IMG/VR virus record: IMGVR_UViG_3300046009_004257
Span: 1-34,289 of that record
Length of the DNA: 34,289 bases
Direction: 5' to 3' (one strand)
From: a virus
Shown piece after piece: positions 1 to 7,518 of the stretch; position 1 is the stretch's first letter; each line of letters begins with the position of its first letter. The notes beneath the pieces are model-generated. The model saw only the letters and a list, made by a program, of their open reading frames with translations. It ran no database searches and was not told the origin of the DNA. The position numbers and the translations under genes are program-made.

Positions 1-1
1 T

Positions 2-1048
2 AAGTGGGAGTCGCTACATCGCGCTCTCCGTCGCTCTGGAACGCCCTTCCGCGTGCTTGTAGGCGACTGTAACCCAGAAGACGAGTACCATTGGGCAAAC
101 CAGCGTTGCTTGCAGGGAAAGGCCCGCAGGATCGTTGGGCGCTTCTGGGATAACCCGAAATGGTACAACCACAAAAGTGGTACATGGACGGTGGATGGTA
201 CTGAGTACCTCAACCGCCTCAAGAACAGCTTGTCCGGCGTGCGCTTGCAGCGTCTGTACTACGGCAAGTGGGTTAGCGCCGAAGGTCAAGTGTGGGAGAA
301 CTACGACCAGCATCACCACGTGATCGACGGACAGATGGAAAAACAAAACGGGGAGTGGTTCCTCGTTTCGCCAAATCTCGACAAGCCAGTCCACATCAAG
401 TGGTTCCTTGGCGCTCAGGATATTGGGTTTGATGCCCCTGGCGTCTTCCAATGCTGGGGCGTGGACGGCGAGAACCGCATGTACCGCTTAGTCGAGATCT
501 ACAAGCGCCATTGGGATCACGACCAATGGGCTAAAGCCATCGTTGAGGTCAACCAAGAGTTTGAGATGGCCGCTATCGTGACCGACCACGATCCGGCGTT
601 CATCTCTAACCTCAACCGTTGGCTAGATCGTCATGGTATGACTCGCATTGTGCGCGAGTGGGACAAGCACCGTGGGCCTGGCGGCGAGAAAGCCGGCATT
701 GACCAAGTGCGCGTGCGCATGAAGCGGCGCGGTGACGGCACGTTTGGCTTGTACCTTCTGCGCAACGCCACCAAGTACAAGGATGTGCGTTTGGAAAGCG
801 AAGGCAAGCCGTGGTGTACCGAGATGGAAATCCCTGCTTATGTCTATCCGCTAGTGGAAGACGGCAAGCTCAATCGCGATACTCCTGACCCTGGCTGCAT
901 CGACCACGGCTGTGACGCTATGCGCGGGGCTTGCACCTTCTCGTGGGAACGCGACCTCGGCAAAGAAGTTGAGTACAAGGCCAAGTATGACGGTGGAACG
1001 CTAGGACACATCTTGGATCACGAAAAATGGGAAGTGAGCAATGCTTAA
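2..1048 (+). CDS. terL: Terminase large subunit, C-terminal part (5' truncated by window edge)
   Basis: The frame is open from base 2 and continues upstream of the window. The GTG at 53 is therefore an internal codon, not the start. The visible 348 residues are the end of the ATPase domain (an NP-containing strand, GDCNPEDEYHW) followed by the RNase H-like nuclease. Acidic residues that fit the metal site are the Asp codons at 419 and 431 (QDIGFD), 584 and 590 (TDHD) and 914 (CDAMRGA). The Walker A and B motifs would lie outside the window. The protein powers DNA packaging into the prohead and cuts the concatemer. The stop overlaps the portal start by 8 bases, the usual terminase-portal order. 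The family is clear from the nuclease motifs and the position; the packaging mode (pac or cos) cannot be told. Confidence 0.88.
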   Translation, partial: KWESLHRALRRSGTPFRVLVGDCNPEDEYHWANQRCLQGKARRIVGRFWDNPKWYNHKSGTWTVDGTEYLNRLKNSLSGVRLQRLYYGKWVSAEGQVWENYDQHHHVIDGQMEKQNGEWFLVSPNLDKPVHIKWFLGAQDIGFDAPGVFQCWGVDGENRMYRLVEIYKRHWDHDQWAKAIVEVNQEFEMAAIVTDHDPAFISNLNRWLDRHGMTRIVREWDKHRGPGGEKAGIDQVRVRMKRRGDGTFGLYLLRNATKYKDVRLESEGKPWCTEMEIPAYVYPLVEDGKLNRDTPDPGCIDHGCDAMRGACTFSWERDLGKEVEYKAKYDGGTLGHILDHEKWEVSNA

Positions 1049-2960
1049 AGTAACTGCACAAAACTTGTACGACGAAGTGCAGGCCGCTCAACGGTATTGC
1101 GAGAAGCATCGTGAATGGTTCGGGCGGCAGGTGCAACGCTACGCTTCGCCGTTTTATGGTCGGTTTTCAGGCAAAGAGGAATACTTTCCTGAAAACTACT
1201 ACTACTCGTATGTCGCGCATACTGTCGCCCGTCTTACTGCTATTGAGCCTAAGATTCGTTTGTCTACCGCACGCGACCAGGCTCGAGTGCAAGCGTTGGA
1301 AGATGCAGGAAACCGCTGGATCCTAGACACCAACTACCAACGCGAGCGCGAAAAGCTCGGTACTGACTTCTGCTTTGCATGGTCTGTCGCCATTGTCACG
1401 CAAGGCGCACGCACGGGCTTTGAGCAAGCCGAAGACCCCGTGATGACCCCGAAGGCGATCCGTTTGTCGCCGCGTCGATTTGGTTGGGATCCGTTGTCGT
1501 TGTCTATTGAAGAAGCGCGGTACATGTACCACGTAATGATTCGCGACAAGGACGATATCTTAGAAGACGCAAAAGACGAAAAGTCGGGGTGGATCAAAGA
1601 AAACATCGAGTCTGTTCCTACGGACATTGATGCAAAAGGGCTTCGTAACAAGTACGAGTACGGTGAAACGCCCTCTCGTAACGAAGTTATTTACTACGAA
1701 ATTTGGGTTCCTGAGTACACGTTGCCGGAAGACGATGACTTCTGGAGCGGTATGTCCAAGGAAGAAAAGACGCGCTACCACGGCACGATCTTCACCGTTG
1801 CGTGGGCCAGCGAAGACGGCAAAGGCCAAGCAGCGTACCTGCGTGACCCCAGGCCGTTCTTTGGGCCGCGTTGGGGGCCGTACATCGTTGGCGGTCAGTA
1901 CACCGTGCCTGACGAGTCTGCGCCGCTGTCTGCGCTAACGGCTAACGAAGGCCAGATCCAAGAGCTAAACAACCAAGCTCGTGCTAACAACAACGCTGCG
2001 CAACGCCGCAAGACCCTTGCGTTGGTCGATGGCCTGAAGCCCGCAATGATCAACAAGCTGGCCGCTGCGCCAGACGGTGACATTGTTGCAGTTAGCGGCA
2101 TTGAGAAAAACAAGGTTATCGAGATTGAAGTTGGCGGCGCATCTCAGGACGCTCAAATGCGCGAGTTTGAGCTTCGCGGGCGCGTAGACCGCAACCTTGC
2201 CATGGGCGATGCTGTCCGTGGTCAAGTCAGCGGTGCAGGCACGGCCACGGAAAACGCCATTGCTGCCCAAGCTAGCTCGGCGCTGACAGGCTTCGTGGAC
2301 ATGAAGTTCGTGGAGTTTGAGAAACGCTTGTTCCGCAGCGTGCTGTGGTACTTCGACCAAGACGAGCGCAGCGTGCTGCCGCTAGGCCGCGAGTACGGCG
2401 TGTTCGTTGGCGGTCAATCGCCTGAGCAAATGTCCGAAGGCATTCGCCGCGCCGTCAAGGCGGGTTATATGCCGCGTGACCAAGGCGACGCGATGATCCA
2501 AATGCTGGGGCAGATGACCGATACCGACGAAGAAGGTTCGGGCATGAGCTTTGACGATTTGGAGATCCACATCGACGCTGTCCGCAACGACGGCAGCGAA
2601 GTGCAGAAGATGATTGCGGCTAGCAACGCAGTCATGCAGATGTTGCCTGCTGTCATGTCCATTCCTTTCTGGGATTGGAAGTCGTGGCTTAAGCGTTGGG
2701 GCGAAGCCTTCAACATGCCTGACCTCGATCAGTACCTGAACCTTGACGCTGCCGCTGAGATGGCTTCCATGAATATGGAAATGCAGATGATGTCGGGCGG
2801 CGGTGCTGGTCAAATGGGTGGTCGCCCCGGCGGCGGTCAACCTGAACCAGTACGCAACGCTCCGAAGCTCGCTCAAAACCAAGGCTTTGGTAAGGCGATT
2901 GGTGCAGGTGTGAATCCAACCAAGTCTAAAACCCAAGGAAAGCCTAGCAGCGGTTCATAA
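1041..2960 (+). CDS. Portal protein
   Basis: This 639-residue protein directly follows the terminase and overlaps it by 8 bases. It has the usual podoviral portal size and character: an N-terminal helical region with several Tyr/Trp residues, a long mixed stem/wing region, and a C-terminal Gln/Met/Gly-rich low-complexity tail (about residues 575-639). That tail would sit at the barrel or crown end facing the capsid interior. The portal forms the dodecameric ring at one capsid vertex, binds terminase during packaging and later the tail adaptor. The call rests on length, position between terminase and scaffold/capsid genes, and overall character; no short diagnostic motif exists. The start is the ATG at 1041. 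Its upstream stretch (GGGAAGTGAG) is only a weak ribosome site, so translational coupling to terminase is likely. Confidence 0.85.
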   Translation: MLKVTAQNLYDEVQAAQRYCEKHREWFGRQVQRYASPFYGRFSGKEEYFPENYYYSYVAHTVARLTAIEPKIRLSTARDQARVQALEDAGNRWILDTNYQREREKLGTDFCFAWSVAIVTQGARTGFEQAEDPVMTPKAIRLSPRRFGWDPLSLSIEEARYMYHVMIRDKDDILEDAKDEKSGWIKENIESVPTDIDAKGLRNKYEYGETPSRNEVIYYEIWVPEYTLPEDDDFWSGMSKEEKTRYHGTIFTVAWASEDGKGQAAYLRDPRPFFGPRWGPYIVGGQYTVPDESAPLSALTANEGQIQELNNQARANNNAAQRRKTLALVDGLKPAMINKLAAAPDGDIVAVSGIEKNKVIEIEVGGASQDAQMREFELRGRVDRNLAMGDAVRGQVSGAGTATENAIAAQASSALTGFVDMKFVEFEKRLFRSVLWYFDQDERSVLPLGREYGVFVGGQSPEQMSEGIRRAVKAGYMPRDQGDAMIQMLGQMTDTDEEGSGMSFDDLEIHIDAVRNDGSEVQKMIAASNAVMQMLPAVMSIPFWDWKSWLKRWGEAFNMPDLDQYLNLDAAAEMASMNMEMQMMSGGGAGQMGGRPGGGQPEPVRNAPKLAQNQGFGKAIGAGVNPTKSKTQGKPSSGS

Positions 2961-2962
2961 TC

Positions 2963-3268
2963 ATGGCCCAGTACGAATTCCAAGCTGATGACGGCGAGAT
3001 CATTATTCGGGAATACCCGATGACAAAAGCGCCGAAGATTGGCAAAACTATCACGCACAAGGGCAAGAAGTATTCGCGGATCATCTCGACATCCAAAACA
3101 GAGGTGCGTTTGTTTGAGCCTAATTTTGTGTCGCACTCGTTGCCACGGTGGCATCCAGATGCGCCACATCACGAACCTGGCACAGGCAAGCCGTGTTTCC
3201 AAAACATGAGGGAAGTCCGCGAGTTTTCAGCTAAAACAGGATACAAGTATGAATACGGAAACGGCTGA
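2963..3268 (+). CDS. Small FmdB-like protein lacking the zinc cysteines
   Basis: A 101-residue protein between portal and scaffold. The N-terminus (MAQYEFQADDGE, then PMTKAPKIG and a GKKYSRI strand) has the layout of FmdB-type small zinc-ribbon proteins, which often sit here in phage head operons. The CxxC pairs that bind zinc are absent from this part; the only cysteine is at about residue 75. The C-terminal half is rich in His and Pro (WHPDAPHHEPG) and may be a separate small fold. It begins 2 bases after the portal stop and its end overlaps the next gene by 20 bases, so it is part of the head operon. Function is unknown. A head-assembly accessory role is inferred from position only. Confidence 0.6.
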   Translation: MAQYEFQADDGEIIIREYPMTKAPKIGKTITHKGKKYSRIISTSKTEVRLFEPNFVSHSLPRWHPDAPHHEPGTGKPCFQNMREVREFSAKTGYKYEYGNG

Positions 3269-4352
3269 TACAACGCAAACGACTACGCAACAAGAACCCA
3301 GCGCTGAACAACAAGCGCGTGCCGTCTATGATCGCCTTGCTGGCGAGCTTGCGGAAAAGGAATCCGTAAAAGCAGAAGCGCTCGAACGCGCTAAGAAAGA
3401 CGCTGCACCTAAAGAGCAATCCGAATCGCGCAAAGAGCGTGGTGAGGATGGCAAGTTTGTCAAACCGAAGGCAGCGCCAGAGCCTAATCTGGTTAAGCCT
3501 ACAAGTTCCGAATCCGAAGACGACGAGGGGCCGGAAGTTGACGGCACAGATGCGAAGGCGCAAGAACGCGCCCTAACCGCTCTGCGCCGCGCCAAGGTTC
3601 CTAAGGACATCATGGAAGGGCTTCCCGAAGAGGTGAAGCTCAAGTGGGGTCGCCAGCTATCCAAAATGCAAAGCGAAACCGACCGGATGGCGCAGGAGTT
3701 TGCCGCTCTCAAGAAGAACGGTCAGGCAGAACCGAAGGAAGCAAAGAAACCGGATAACCAGTCGGAGTCTACGCGGGCCACGCAGGCTGTAGAACAACCC
3801 GAACAGGCTTACATCCGCTCTGCTGCCAAGAAGCTCGCTGACACCTTCATGTTGGGCGACGAAGCTGAGGAGGCTTTTGCAGACGCATTGCAAAACGCTA
3901 CCAAACCGCTTGCCGAGCGCTACGGCGCACTCGAGCAGCAGTTGCAGGTAGCGGCTGGTCTTAGCACTCAGATGCTATTGGCTAATGCACGCAATACGTT
4001 GTCAGCCGACTTCCCTGAGCTACGGGACAAGGAAGGGTTTGTGCAAGTGACGCAAGCTATGCAACGACTTGCGGAAAGCGGCGCATACGCAGACATCGAC
4101 GATCTCAATGAGAGAGCCGAAGCTGCTATGCGCGATGCTGCCCAAGTTGTGTTTAGGGAGCAGATCAACGCACGACTCAAGGCGCAAAGAACTTCAATCG
4201 ACCAAAAACGCAACGCAGGGCAATCCAGCGTCCCCAAAAGGAGCGGTTCAACCGAAGTTAACGGTATGAGCCGTGATCGCGCCATCTTCCACCTTATGTC
4301 GAATGAGAATTTGACAGGTGCTGAGGCCCGTCGTCGCGTAGATGGTTACTAA
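3249..4352 (+). CDS. Scaffolding / head-assembly protein
   Basis: A 367-residue, highly charged protein directly upstream of the major capsid gene, where phage scaffolds lie. The first 120 or so residues are Gln/Glu/Lys-rich and look disordered (including RGEDGKFVKPKA). From about residue 130 on it is predicted helical and coiled-coil-like, with many Ala, Glu, Gln and Arg. It ends in a compact basic helical piece (GAEARRRVDGY), which in scaffolds often contacts the coat protein. No protease motif is visible. Scaffolds guide prohead assembly and are lost or degraded afterwards. The start ATG at 3249 overlaps the preceding gene by 20 bases. The assignment rests on composition and position. Confidence 0.72.
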   Translation: MNTETADTTQTTTQQEPSAEQQARAVYDRLAGELAEKESVKAEALERAKKDAAPKEQSESRKERGEDGKFVKPKAAPEPNLVKPTSSESEDDEGPEVDGTDAKAQERALTALRRAKVPKDIMEGLPEEVKLKWGRQLSKMQSETDRMAQEFAALKKNGQAEPKEAKKPDNQSESTRATQAVEQPEQAYIRSAAKKLADTFMLGDEAEEAFADALQNATKPLAERYGALEQQLQVAAGLSTQMLLANARNTLSADFPELRDKEGFVQVTQAMQRLAESGAYADIDDLNERAEAAMRDAAQVVFREQINARLKAQRTSIDQKRNAGQSSVPKRSGSTEVNGMSRDRAIFHLMSNENLTGAEARRRVDGY

Positions 4353-4374
4353 CAAAATCACAAGAGACTGAAAA

Positions 4375-5610
4375 ATGCCTGCAATCGTATCTTTTGCCGA
4401 CTGGGCAGAAGCGACTGGCCCGCTGCTCCTTACGGGGCCGGAAAAGTTCGTTAACGCTGCTCAACTCCAAAACTATTCATGGGCGCGCTTCGTGCGCGGT
4501 AAGGAATACTCTGAGATCGTTCAGGGTGGTTCCGAAATCCGCGACGAGTTGATGTTCGACGAAGCTAACACCTTCTCGATGTATCAGCCCAACGACCCCC
4601 AGACCCCGACGATGCCCCAGGTGCTTACGCGCTGGTCGTCGCCGTGGCGCTTCGCCGTTGACAGCTATAGCTGGACGGAAGAAGAAGAAGCGTTGAACGC
4701 TGGCTCTTCGTACACCGAAGACGCTCGCTTCATGCAATACAAGTCGCTCCTCACCAAGCTGGAAATGCGCGTGCAGACCTCGATCTGCAACGGCATGGAA
4801 ACCAAGTGGTGGGCGGTTCCCGATGCAAGCACGATGGAAGCTGCGGCTGGCAAAGAGCCGTACTCCATCCCGGCGTTCATCAACGAACAAGCTAACGGCT
4901 TGTTTAATGATGTTGGCGGTGCAGGTGCGTTTACGACTGTTGAAACCATCAACCCGACCGCCGTTGGCAAAACCAAGTGGCGCAACCGAGTGATCGGCTA
5001 CGACAGCCCCGCCGTGAAGCCGACTGCCGGCGCTCGCAACGTCATCAATGCGATGGACGATGCGTTCTTGCAGTTGAACTTCCGTCCGCCCGCTGGCAAG
5101 GAAGCCTACTTCGAGCCGAACACGTGGAACAGCATTGCGTCGTTCACCACGAAGAAGGGTCTTCTCGTGATGACCGACCTGCTGCGTCAAGGTCAAGACT
5201 GGTACACCAACCGTACTAGCCCTGACTCGGCCTTCAACGGCCCGATGTACGCCGGTATGGAAATCGTGTACGTGCCGCAGTTGGATGCAGCTCCGCTGTA
5301 TCTCAACACTACTGCTGGTGGCAATGATATGGTGTCCGAAGGCGACTCCCTTGCTGCCGGTCGCGGCCCGCGCTACTACTTGCTCAACGCCAAGTACCTG
5401 AAGACTGTGTTCCACAAGGACAAGTACTTCGTTCGCAAGCCGCCGATGTCGCCGTTCAACCAGCCGTTCACGAAGACTGTTTACATCAACAGCTACTTCA
5501 ACAACGTCTGCACGGCGCGTCACACGCACGCGATCATCACTCCTGGCACGGTTACGGGTTCGTTCCCGTCGACCACGTTGACTCCGGCTCAGGTCTACTC
5601 GGCCTACTGA
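4375..5610 (+). CDS. Major capsid protein (HK97-type expected)
   Basis: A 411-residue protein downstream of the scaffold. Length, position and strong use of frequent codons point to the major coat protein. Features typical of podoviral coat proteins include an N-terminal segment with many aromatic residues, a middle region rich in Trp/Tyr, and a C-terminal domain with a FHKDKYF strand and a final beta-rich piece (TARHTHAIITPG). No proteolysed N-terminal domain is obvious, which fits a separate scaffold. It forms the hexamers and pentamers of the icosahedral shell. The ATG at 4375 has only a weak purine-rich site upstream (CAAGAGACTGAAAA). A 405-codon open frame on the opposite strand across this gene is a codon-bias shadow. 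Confidence 0.88.
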   Translation: MPAIVSFADWAEATGPLLLTGPEKFVNAAQLQNYSWARFVRGKEYSEIVQGGSEIRDELMFDEANTFSMYQPNDPQTPTMPQVLTRWSSPWRFAVDSYSWTEEEEALNAGSSYTEDARFMQYKSLLTKLEMRVQTSICNGMETKWWAVPDASTMEAAAGKEPYSIPAFINEQANGLFNDVGGAGAFTTVETINPTAVGKTKWRNRVIGYDSPAVKPTAGARNVINAMDDAFLQLNFRPPAGKEAYFEPNTWNSIASFTTKKGLLVMTDLLRQGQDWYTNRTSPDSAFNGPMYAGMEIVYVPQLDAAPLYLNTTAGGNDMVSEGDSLAAGRGPRYYLLNAKYLKTVFHKDKYFVRKPPMSPFNQPFTKTVYINSYFNNVCTARHTHAIITPGTVTGSFPSTTLTPAQVYSAY

Positions 5611-5628
5611 TAGGAAAGGAATAAGACT

Positions 5629-6333
5629 ATGTACACAGACAAGCACTTTTACTTTCCGTTTGTAGGTTTGCCTACCGGAGTTGGCCTTGACCAACCGTTG
5701 TCCTTGACTGGTGGCGCTACTCCCGCCATTTCGTTCTGGGATGACTTTGTGTCTGGCTCAATTACTCTTGCACAGGCTTACAGCACGGCAACAACCGGTT
5801 CTACCAACACGGTTGCAGCGGTAACGTCTGGTGAACCTGGCGGTGCTATTACTATTACCGGTAGCGCAGCTAACGGTAATGCCGGTATTCGCACGAATAT
5901 GCCGGTTCGTATTTCGGCTGGCAAGGCGTTTACTTACTCGGTGCGCCTAAAATCGGCTTCTATTACTGACGGTATCTACGTTGGTATGGAAGCCGGTAAC
6001 GCTAACCCGTTTACTAGCACTAACTGCAAGGGAGCGCTGTTCTTCATTACCTCCGCCGACATTAAGTACGGCGCTATTGGTACGGCAGGTGCATCGCTGG
6101 CTACTGCTGGCACAACGATTTCCACAGGATTGTCGTTGGTTGCCAACACCTACGTTGACTTGGCGATCTGCTGGACGGGATCCGAAACCTGTTTCTTTGT
6201 CAACGGCGCATTGGTAGCCAAGTCTACGGTCAGCCTCGCTGGCTTGGACTTGTACCCTGTGCTGGGTGTGCAAAGAACGACCGCAGACAAGGTTTTGACC
6301 GTGGATTACCACGGCTTCCAAATGCAACGCTGA
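5629..6333 (+). CDS. Probable capsid decoration or head-fibre protein (lectin-like beta-sandwich)
   Basis: A 234-residue protein just after the capsid gene, with the best ribosome site of the head block (AAAGGAATAAGACT before ATG), implying high expression. The sequence is Thr/Ser/Ala/Gly-rich and alternates short beta strands. The second half has the layout of a concanavalin/laminin-G-like sandwich: a FTYSVRLKSAS strand, an NTYVDLAICWTGSE segment, then CFFVNGALVAKS and a final DYHGFQ strand. Position next to the coat gene and a single jelly-roll-like domain fit a decoration protein on the capsid surface, perhaps one that binds carbohydrate. An alternative is a minor head protein without surface role. 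The fold is inferred from strand pattern, not from a recognised motif. Confidence 0.55.
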   Translation: MYTDKHFYFPFVGLPTGVGLDQPLSLTGGATPAISFWDDFVSGSITLAQAYSTATTGSTNTVAAVTSGEPGGAITITGSAANGNAGIRTNMPVRISAGKAFTYSVRLKSASITDGIYVGMEAGNANPFTSTNCKGALFFITSADIKYGAIGTAGASLATAGTTISTGLSLVANTYVDLAICWTGSETCFFVNGALVAKSTVSLAGLDLYPVLGVQRTTADKVLTVDYHGFQMQR

Positions 6334-6348
6334 GACATAGCTAAGTTG

Positions 6349-6373
6349 GGGGAGGCGGCGCGTCCGTCTCCCC
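6349..6373 (+). terminator. Strong GC-rich hairpin after the capsid/decoration genes
   Basis: GGGGAGGCGG at 6349-6358 pairs with CCGTCTCCCC at 6364-6373 around a 5-base loop, giving a 10-bp stem with one G-U pair. No T-run follows. It lies in the 62-base gap after the decoration-like gene. It could be a partial terminator or a 3' RNA-stabilising hairpin that separates highly expressed capsid genes from the low-copy tail genes. Confidence 0.5.
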
Positions 6374-6395
6374 TACAACCCGAACACACACGACT

Positions 6396-7139
6396 ATGAC
6401 CCTAACCGCCGCACGCTGCGTTGATCACATCCGCCACACGCTAGGCAACGCTCTGCCTTCGCAGACGATTGACCCCATGACGGTCATCAACCAAGCGGGC
6501 CAGTTCCTCTGCACCATGCACGAGTGGAAGTGGCTAGAGCGCCAATCGGCGTATATCGGCTTTACAGGCGGTCAGTCGTGGTCAACCTGCCCCTCCGACC
6601 TGCGCGACCTTATTTCTATCCAGTTCACCCAGGGGCTTGTTAATCGCGTCAGGATTACCTCTATCAACGAGATCTCGCGCCTGCGCTCGCACAACATCGG
6701 CGTAGGCTTGGCGATGACTTGGGTTTCGCTTGTTTCTCGCGCTAACCCCACGGGCGGCGCTCCTCTGCCGATCTTGGAGCTATACCCCACGCCCGTCACG
6801 ACCGACAACCAAGCGCTGACGGTGTACTACCGCGCTGGCTGGACTCCTCCCGCAAACCTCGACGAGTCCTCTTTCATCAACATCCCTGAGTACATTGAGC
6901 CGCTGTACATCCAAATCCTGCGTGCCTTTGCTCGAGGCTACGAGGAGGAAGATCAAGGCTCGTTAGACGCTCGCCTGCAAGCGCTATACACGGGCGTTTT
7001 GTTCCTTACTGCTGCCGAACGAGATGGTATGATCCAGCACCAGTACGGGCCTCCGCTGCAAACAGGTCTGAGTGCCGTGGGAACCTACCTCCCTGGCGTT
7101 CCGGCTTCTCCCTACACCGTCGCAAACCCCGCACCCTGA
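6396..7139 (+). CDS. Head-tail adaptor (tail tubular protein A / gp4-like)
   Basis: A 247-residue protein placed between capsid and nozzle genes, where podoviruses carry the dodecameric adaptor that joins portal to tail nozzle. The N-terminal helices (VINQAGQFLCTMHEWKWLER) resemble the start of gp4/gp11-type adaptors: a helix with an Asn-Gln-Ala pattern, then Trp-rich residues leading into a beta stretch. A middle beta domain ends with ALTVYYRAGW, and the C-terminal helices (EPLYIQILRAFARGYEEE) are typical for this group. A Pro-rich tail follows. The ATG at 6396 has no evident Shine-Dalgarno sequence and lies 22 bases after a strong hairpin, so expression may be low by design. Family assignment is from position and helix/strand layout. 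Confidence 0.68.
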   Translation: MTLTAARCVDHIRHTLGNALPSQTIDPMTVINQAGQFLCTMHEWKWLERQSAYIGFTGGQSWSTCPSDLRDLISIQFTQGLVNRVRITSINEISRLRSHNIGVGLAMTWVSLVSRANPTGGAPLPILELYPTPVTTDNQALTVYYRAGWTPPANLDESSFINIPEYIEPLYIQILRAFARGYEEEDQGSLDARLQALYTGVLFLTAAERDGMIQHQYGPPLQTGLSAVGTYLPGVPASPYTVANPAP

Positions 7140-7149
7140 AATCTGAGCC

Positions 7150-7515
7150 ATGGCCGAAAACATTCACGACAACCAACCGTGTAACTGGGTAACGCAAACA
7201 ACCGCCGGTACCGATGCATATCCAACAGATGGAGTTGGTGGAAGTACAACTACATATGCAGACTCTGTTTTTAAAACAAGTTACCGCAATGCAATTCTTC
7301 AGACCGTAAAATTTAACGCAACAGCAACAGGAAATACTTGTTCAGTCCACCTAGCTAACGGTGCAGCTGTCTTTAGCTTTGCGGCTCCAAGTCAAGGGAC
7401 TCATTCGTTTGACCTTGGTGGCGATGCAGGTGTATTTATGCCTGGGGGGTTTCACATTCGATTTGCAGGCGGAGGTGCTATTACTTCAATGACAGCGTTC
7501 TACCGCCCGCAGTAA
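7150..7515 (+). CDS. Small beta-rich virion-type protein of unknown function
   Basis: A 121-residue protein between the adaptor and the nozzle gene. It is rich in Thr, Gly, Ala and Phe and alternates short strands (SVHLANGAAVFSFAAP, then GTHSFDLGG and GGFHIRFAGGGAI), the look of a small beta-sandwich. It has one Cys in each half but no metal motif. No ribosome site is clear before the ATG. Codon use turns visibly AT-richer here than in the adaptor gene, a change that continues into the first half of the next gene. A structural role at the neck or tail is inferred from its place only. I do not recognise the family. Confidence 0.6.
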   Translation: MAENIHDNQPCNWVTQTTAGTDAYPTDGVGGSTTTYADSVFKTSYRNAILQTVKFNATATGNTCSVHLANGAAVFSFAAPSQGTHSFDLGGDAGVFMPGGFHIRFAGGGAITSMTAFYRPQ

Positions 7516-7518
7516 CCC

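Noticed and set aside
2382-2936. Antisense open frame within the portal gene
   Set aside because: Shadow of the portal codons, without ribosome site or recognisable domain.
4477-5694. A 405-codon open frame antisense to the major capsid gene
   Set aside because: It is a codon-bias shadow: highly basic, Arg/Val/His-rich, no ribosome site, and it runs against the strongly coded capsid gene.
6334-6395. Promoter between the decoration-like and adaptor genes
   Set aside because: No convincing -35/-10 pair; the gap is explained by the hairpin.
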